A DNA stretch of 8,492 nt from NCBI GenBank assembly GCA_947457085.1, contig CANGUS010000068.1:1-8492 (forward strand), read 5' to 3'. This document shows, piece by piece, positions 5,255 through 8,492 of the stretch. Both the position numbers and the translations under genes were made by a program. The first letter of the stretch is position 1, and each line of letters begins with the position of its first letter. This DNA is from Bacteroidota bacterium. GTDB taxonomy: Bacteria; Bacteroidota; Bacteroidia; Chitinophagales; Chitinophagaceae. A model generated the notes under the pieces. The model saw only the letters and a list, made by a program, of their open reading frames with translations. It had not been told where the DNA came from and did not search any database.

Positions 5255-5482
5255 ATGCAAGTACAAGTAGATATTCAATTTGAGCAACTATTAAAAATAG
5301 TGCAAGATTTACCTACACATAAATTGAAGAAGCTTAAAGCAGTTATCAATAAAGAAAAAGTAGTTGCTAAAAATGATCGTAAGCTATTGTCATTATTATT
5401 AAACGGACCAACAGCTACAGCAAATGAAATCCATGTGATTGAAAACAATAGAAAAGCAATTAATTCATGGCGATCAAATTAA
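5255..5482 (+). CDS. Probable antitoxin of a VapBC-like pair
   Basis: This 75-residue, lysine-rich protein sits directly upstream of a PIN-domain toxin and overlaps it by 16 bp, the usual antitoxin-then-toxin order. The N-terminal half (VDIQFEQLLKIVQDLPTHKLKKLKAVI) is predicted helical and resembles small Bacteroidota antitoxins that pair with VapC. I see no AbrB, ribbon-helix-helix or Phd motif. The C-terminal half (LLNGPTATANEIHVIENNRKAINSW) probably wraps the toxin, as antitoxin tails do. In such systems the antitoxin blocks the nuclease and, with it, often represses the operon; autoregulation here is inference. The ATG at 5255 is preferred over the TTG at 5246, since that TTG is part of the -7 element. 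Confidence 0.7.
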   Translation: MQVQVDIQFEQLLKIVQDLPTHKLKKLKAVINKEKVVAKNDRKLLSLLLNGPTATANEIHVIENNRKAINSWRSN

Positions 5483-5856
5483 TTTTATTAGACACTTCTA
5501 TTTTAATAGATTATTTTAGAAAGCCAAATAAAGAAAAAACAATTTTAGTTGAATTAATAAATAAAGGCTATACATTTTCAATATCTACTATCACTAAATT
5601 TGAAATATACACAGGTGCCACTGACAATCAATTAGAGTTTTGGAACACACTGTTTAAGAATTTTAAAATATTTTCTTTTGATGAAAAATCCGCCGACATC
5701 GCCTCTAAATTGAATACGGAACTAAAAAAGAAACGTAAACAAATCGACATAGCAGATTTATTTATAGCCTCGATAGCCATTGCACATAAAATTCCAATAG
5801 CTACATCCAATAAAAAACATTTTGAACGAATTGATGGGATCACAATCATCGATTAA
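5467..5856 (+). CDS. vapC: VapC-like PIN-domain toxin (ribonuclease)
   Basis: This 129-residue protein is a typical VapC length and consists of one PIN domain. Family members are Mg2+-dependent endoribonucleases that cut tRNA or rRNA and stop growth when unopposed. The conserved acidic residues are visible: D9 in LILLDTSILIDYFR, E46 in ITKFEIYTG, and D97 in ADLFIASIA (D94 is next to it). N115 in IATSNKKHF occupies the fourth position. All key residues are present, so the toxin looks active. Translation is probably coupled to the antitoxin through the 16-bp overlap. The peptidase gene begins 20 bp after the stop, so the message may read on. The RNA target cannot be predicted from sequence. Confidence 0.9.
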   Translation: MAIKLILLDTSILIDYFRKPNKEKTILVELINKGYTFSISTITKFEIYTGATDNQLEFWNTLFKNFKIFSFDEKSADIASKLNTELKKKRKQIDIADLFIASIAIAHKIPIATSNKKHFERIDGITIID

Positions 5857-5876
5857 ATCTTTAAAAAGCAAGTTAT

Positions 5877-8015
5877 ATGAAACAAAAATTAATACTATTC
5901 ATTTTATTTATTAGCTCCACACTATTTGCTCAGCAAAAAAACTTTACTATGCAAGAGGCCGTATTGGGTTTGGGTTCCACGTTGGCTGTAAAAAATGTAA
6001 AGCAATTGAAGTGGATGGGCAGTTCAGAAAAATATGCGCAAGCTATTTCTACTGACAATTTTAAAGGTTTTGTATCTACTAATCCTGTAAATGGAGCTGT
6101 TGATACGGTAATTACGTTGGAAAGAATTAATGAAATTTCTAATTTGAAATTAAAATCATTGCCTGCTGTTGAATGGGTTAATAACCAAGCATTTTATTTT
6201 ATGAATGAAAATGCTTTGTATCAAATTTCCAATTCAAGGTATGAACCTTTGCGTAAATTATCGTATGATAAAGAGGCTGAAAATTTATTTTTTGAACCTA
6301 CAAAAACACAATTAGCTTATACTGTAAACAATAATATTTACATTCAAAATGTAGCGGGTATAGAAAAACAAATTACCACAGACGGAACTAAAAACATCGT
6401 TTACGGAACTACGGTTCATCAAAGTGAATTTGGCATAGATCATGGTTTATTTTGGTCTCCCAAAGGGAATGCCTTGGCATTTTACAGAATGGATCAAACT
6501 GCAGTGACTGAATATCCAGTGGTTAATTGGTCGGACACACCTGCTACCGTGAAGATGGTAAAATATCCATTTGCAGGAAATACGTCTCATCAGGTTACTT
6601 TGGGAGTGTATCATATCAATACAGGGAAAACAATTTATTTAAAAACGGGGGAGCCTAAAGAGCAATATTTAACCAATGTGACTTGGAGCCCAGATGAAAA
6701 GTATATCTATATCAACCTCGTTAACAGAGCACAAAATCATACTTGGTTAAATAAATACAATGCATCAACTGGAGAATTTATCAAGACCTTATTAGAAGAG
6801 AAAAACGAAAAATATGTAGAGCCTCAACATCCATTGTATTTTGTAAATGACCAAGCGAATGAATTTATTTATTGGAGTCAACGCGATGGCTATACACATT
6901 TGTATTTGTACAATTCAGAAGGAAAATTGATGAAGCAATTGACAAAAGGAGCATGGATAGTGAATGAAATTTTAGGGTATAATAAAAAATCAAATGAGAT
7001 TGTATTTACTTCCAGCAAAGAAAGTCCGTTACAAAAAAACATTTATACTGTTAATATAGAAACTGGAAAAATTGACAAGAAATCAAGTGTTGATGCTACG
7101 CATACAGCTACTTTGAGTGCCAATGGAAATTACTTACTAGATAATTATACCAATCAACATATTCCAAGAAATATCAATCTTGTGAATGTACATACGGGAG
7201 ACACAACCAATATTTTATCAGCACCCAATCCATTAGTTGATTACCAAACAGCAAACGTTGAATTGAAAGAATTGAAAGCGGATGACGGTACTGTTTTGTA
7301 TAGCAAAATAATTTATCCAATCGATTTTGATGAGTCAAAAAGCTATCCGGCGATTGTGTATTTATACAATGGGCCGCATGTGCAATTAAATAAAGATGCA
7401 TTTCCGTTTAGTGGAAATTTGTGGTATGATTATATGGCACAAAAAGGATATTTTGTATTTGTGTTAGATGGAAGAGGCAGTGCGAATCGTGGTTTTGAGT
7501 TTGAAAGCATTATACATCGACAATTGGGAACCATAGAAATGCAAGATCAATTGGTGGGTATCAATTATTTAAAATCATTGCCTTACATAGATACCAATCG
7601 ATTAGGGATACATGGATGGAGTTTTGGTGGATTTATGACTACCTCATTTATGTTGCGCAACCCAGGTATATTTAAAGCTGCCGTAGCGGGTGGTCCGGTA
7701 TTAGATTGGAGTATGTATGAGATTATGTATGGAGAGCGATATATGGATACTCCTAAAGAAAATCCTGAAGGATATTCAACTAGTTTGTTATTTAATAAAA
7801 TTAAAAACTTACAAGGAAAGCTTTTATTAATCCATGGGACAGATGACGCAACGGTTGTTTGGCAGCACAGTTTGAGATTTTTAAAACAGGCTGTTTCGGA
7901 TAATGTACAAGTAGATTATTTTGTTTATCCAGGTTACGAACACAATGTAAGAGGAAAAGACAGGATGCATTTAATGCAAAAAATCAGTGACTACTTTGAT
8001 GAAAATTTAAAATAG
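5877..8015 (+). CDS. Secreted S9 family (DPP-IV-like) serine peptidase
   Basis: This 712-residue protein has a signal peptide (MKQKLILFILFISSTLFAQ, cleavage near residue 18-20), so it acts in the periplasm or outside. An eight-bladed beta-propeller of DPP-IV N-terminal type covers about residues 40-460, with the signature HQSEFGIDHGLFWSP (181-195) and AFYRMD. The C-terminal alpha/beta-hydrolase domain covers about 480-712. The catalytic triad is intact: S582 in GWSFGG, D657 in HGTDDATV and H689 in GYEHNV. The oxyanion-side YNGP motif is at 497-500. Family members remove N-terminal dipeptides, classically X-Pro, from peptides for amino acid scavenging. In place of the classic DPP-IV glutamate pair, only E184 is seen in HQSEFGI, so specificity may differ from true DPP-IV. 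The length is typical for the family. Confidence 0.93.
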   Translation: MKQKLILFILFISSTLFAQQKNFTMQEAVLGLGSTLAVKNVKQLKWMGSSEKYAQAISTDNFKGFVSTNPVNGAVDTVITLERINEISNLKLKSLPAVEWVNNQAFYFMNENALYQISNSRYEPLRKLSYDKEAENLFFEPTKTQLAYTVNNNIYIQNVAGIEKQITTDGTKNIVYGTTVHQSEFGIDHGLFWSPKGNALAFYRMDQTAVTEYPVVNWSDTPATVKMVKYPFAGNTSHQVTLGVYHINTGKTIYLKTGEPKEQYLTNVTWSPDEKYIYINLVNRAQNHTWLNKYNASTGEFIKTLLEEKNEKYVEPQHPLYFVNDQANEFIYWSQRDGYTHLYLYNSEGKLMKQLTKGAWIVNEILGYNKKSNEIVFTSSKESPLQKNIYTVNIETGKIDKKSSVDATHTATLSANGNYLLDNYTNQHIPRNINLVNVHTGDTTNILSAPNPLVDYQTANVELKELKADDGTVLYSKIIYPIDFDESKSYPAIVYLYNGPHVQLNKDAFPFSGNLWYDYMAQKGYFVFVLDGRGSANRGFEFESIIHRQLGTIEMQDQLVGINYLKSLPYIDTNRLGIHGWSFGGFMTTSFMLRNPGIFKAAVAGGPVLDWSMYEIMYGERYMDTPKENPEGYSTSLLFNKIKNLQGKLLLIHGTDDATVVWQHSLRFLKQAVSDNVQVDYFVYPGYEHNVRGKDRMHLMQKISDYFDENLK

Positions 8016-8050
8016 TTTTTACTTGTAAGTACTTTGTTATATACTTCAAT

Positions 8051-8074
8051 TCTAAACATCTAAATTTCTAAATT
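8051..8074. repeat. Three 8-bp direct repeats of TCTAAAnn
   Basis: TCTAAA occurs at 8051, 8059 and 8067, exactly 8 bp apart, in the 103-bp gap before the PLP enzyme gene. The second and third copies share TCTAAATT. It may be AT-rich slippage DNA or a set of protein-binding sites. A near-match to the -7 motif (TAAATTTC, 8061-8068) lies within it. No exact TAnnTTTG was found ahead of the downstream gene. Confidence 0.5.
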
Positions 8075-8118
8075 ACCCAAAAGAAACCTAACTAAATATT
8101 TACACTAAAAACAAATAT

Positions 8119-8492
8119 ATGTCACACAAAATGAGTCCAGAAAGTTTAATGATGTCTTATGGCTACAAGCCTGAACTTTCAGAAGGAGCAATTAAAAGTC
8201 CGATTTTTCAAACGTCAACATTTGTTTTTAAAAATGCAGAAGAAGGGAAGGCATTTTTTGAAGTGGCTTATGGAATTCGAGCAAAAAATGAAGGTGAAGA
8301 AATGGGATTAATTTATAGTCGTATCAATAATCCTGATTTAGAAATATTAGAAAATAGATTGTGCCTTTGGGATGAAGCAGAAGATTGTGCTGTATTTGAA
8401 AGTGGTATGTCGGCTATAACAACAGTACTTTTAGAGTTTTTAAAACCTGGTGATTTATTATTAATGAGTTCGCCAGTATATGGAGGAAGTGA
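8119..8492 (+). CDS. Cystathionine gamma-synthase / methionine gamma-lyase family PLP enzyme, N-terminal part
   Basis: The gene runs off the right edge; 124 complete codons are present. It begins MSHKMSPESLMMSYGYKPEL and continues SEGAIKSPIFQTSTFVFKN. The family hallmarks seen are P-I-x-Q-T-S-T-F near the start, IYSRINNPDLEILENRL (the Y-S-R-x-x-N-P motif with PLP phosphate-binding Tyr and Arg from the partner subunit), and ESGMSAI (the S-G-M-x-A-I PLP-binding loop). The sequence ends in SPVYGGS, just before the expected second half. Such enzymes do gamma-replacement or gamma-elimination on homoserine esters, cystathionine or methionine; the PLP lysine and specificity residues are outside the window, so the exact activity is open. 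The ATG is followed by MSPES, so the internal Met at codon 5 is a possible alternative start. Confidence 0.88.
   Translation, partial: MSHKMSPESLMMSYGYKPELSEGAIKSPIFQTSTFVFKNAEEGKAFFEVAYGIRAKNEGEEMGLIYSRINNPDLEILENRLCLWDEAEDCAVFESGMSAITTVLLEFLKPGDLLLMSSPVYGGS

Noticed and set aside
5628..5849. Minus-strand open frame inside the toxin gene
   Set aside because: It is a shadow of the PIN-domain coding sequence with no independent support.
7174..7401. Minus-strand open frame inside the peptidase gene
   Set aside because: It is antisense to a conserved S9 domain and resembles no known protein.
8020..8031. Palindrome TACTTGTAAGTA after the peptidase gene as a terminator
   Set aside because: The loop would be only two bases, the stem is AT-rich and no T-run follows.

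Overview
The window looks like chromosomal DNA from a member of the Bacteroidota, perhaps near the Chitinophagales. The base composition is AT-rich. Seven start codons have an exact copy of the Bacteroidota -7 promoter motif TAnnTTTG within about 25 bases upstream, and no clear Shine-Dalgarno sequences are seen. The protein families (DPP-IV-like S9 peptidase, short Crp/Fnr regulator, secreted TPR protein, two-cassette ABC-F protein) fit that phylum. The genus cannot be named from this evidence.

Layout. A minus-strand gene enters at the left edge (N-terminus of an alanine/saccharopine dehydrogenase-like enzyme) and diverges from hscB, the iron-sulfur co-chaperone. Their two -7 elements abut head to head. 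hscB is followed by tRNA-Leu(CAA) and a clear intrinsic terminator. A secreted six-repeat TPR protein follows. About 400 bp then separates it from a convergent Crp/Fnr-type regulator. This gap carries a 21-bp tandem repeat (five copies plus a partial one) and degenerate hairpin repeats of the CGTCATTGCGAGG type. Read on the minus strand, the tandem repeat encodes a possible 54-residue leucine-heptad peptide.

The Crp/Fnr gene diverges from a small VOC (glyoxalase-fold) gene. Next comes a co-directional plus-strand run: an ABC-F ATPase, a VapBC-like toxin-antitoxin pair, a secreted DPP-IV-like peptidase, and the start of a cystathionine gamma-synthase/methionine gamma-lyase family gene that runs off the right edge.

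Most genes are housekeeping or accessory and do not form one pathway. The clearest functional pairs are antitoxin with toxin (16-bp overlap, one promoter) and, possibly, the Crp/Fnr regulator with the divergent VOC gene. I found no convincing new multi-gene system. The points most worth a second look are the heptad-coding tandem repeat with its palindromic neighbour, the near-leaderless promoter geometry at three genes, and repeat-like DNA in the ABC-F linker.
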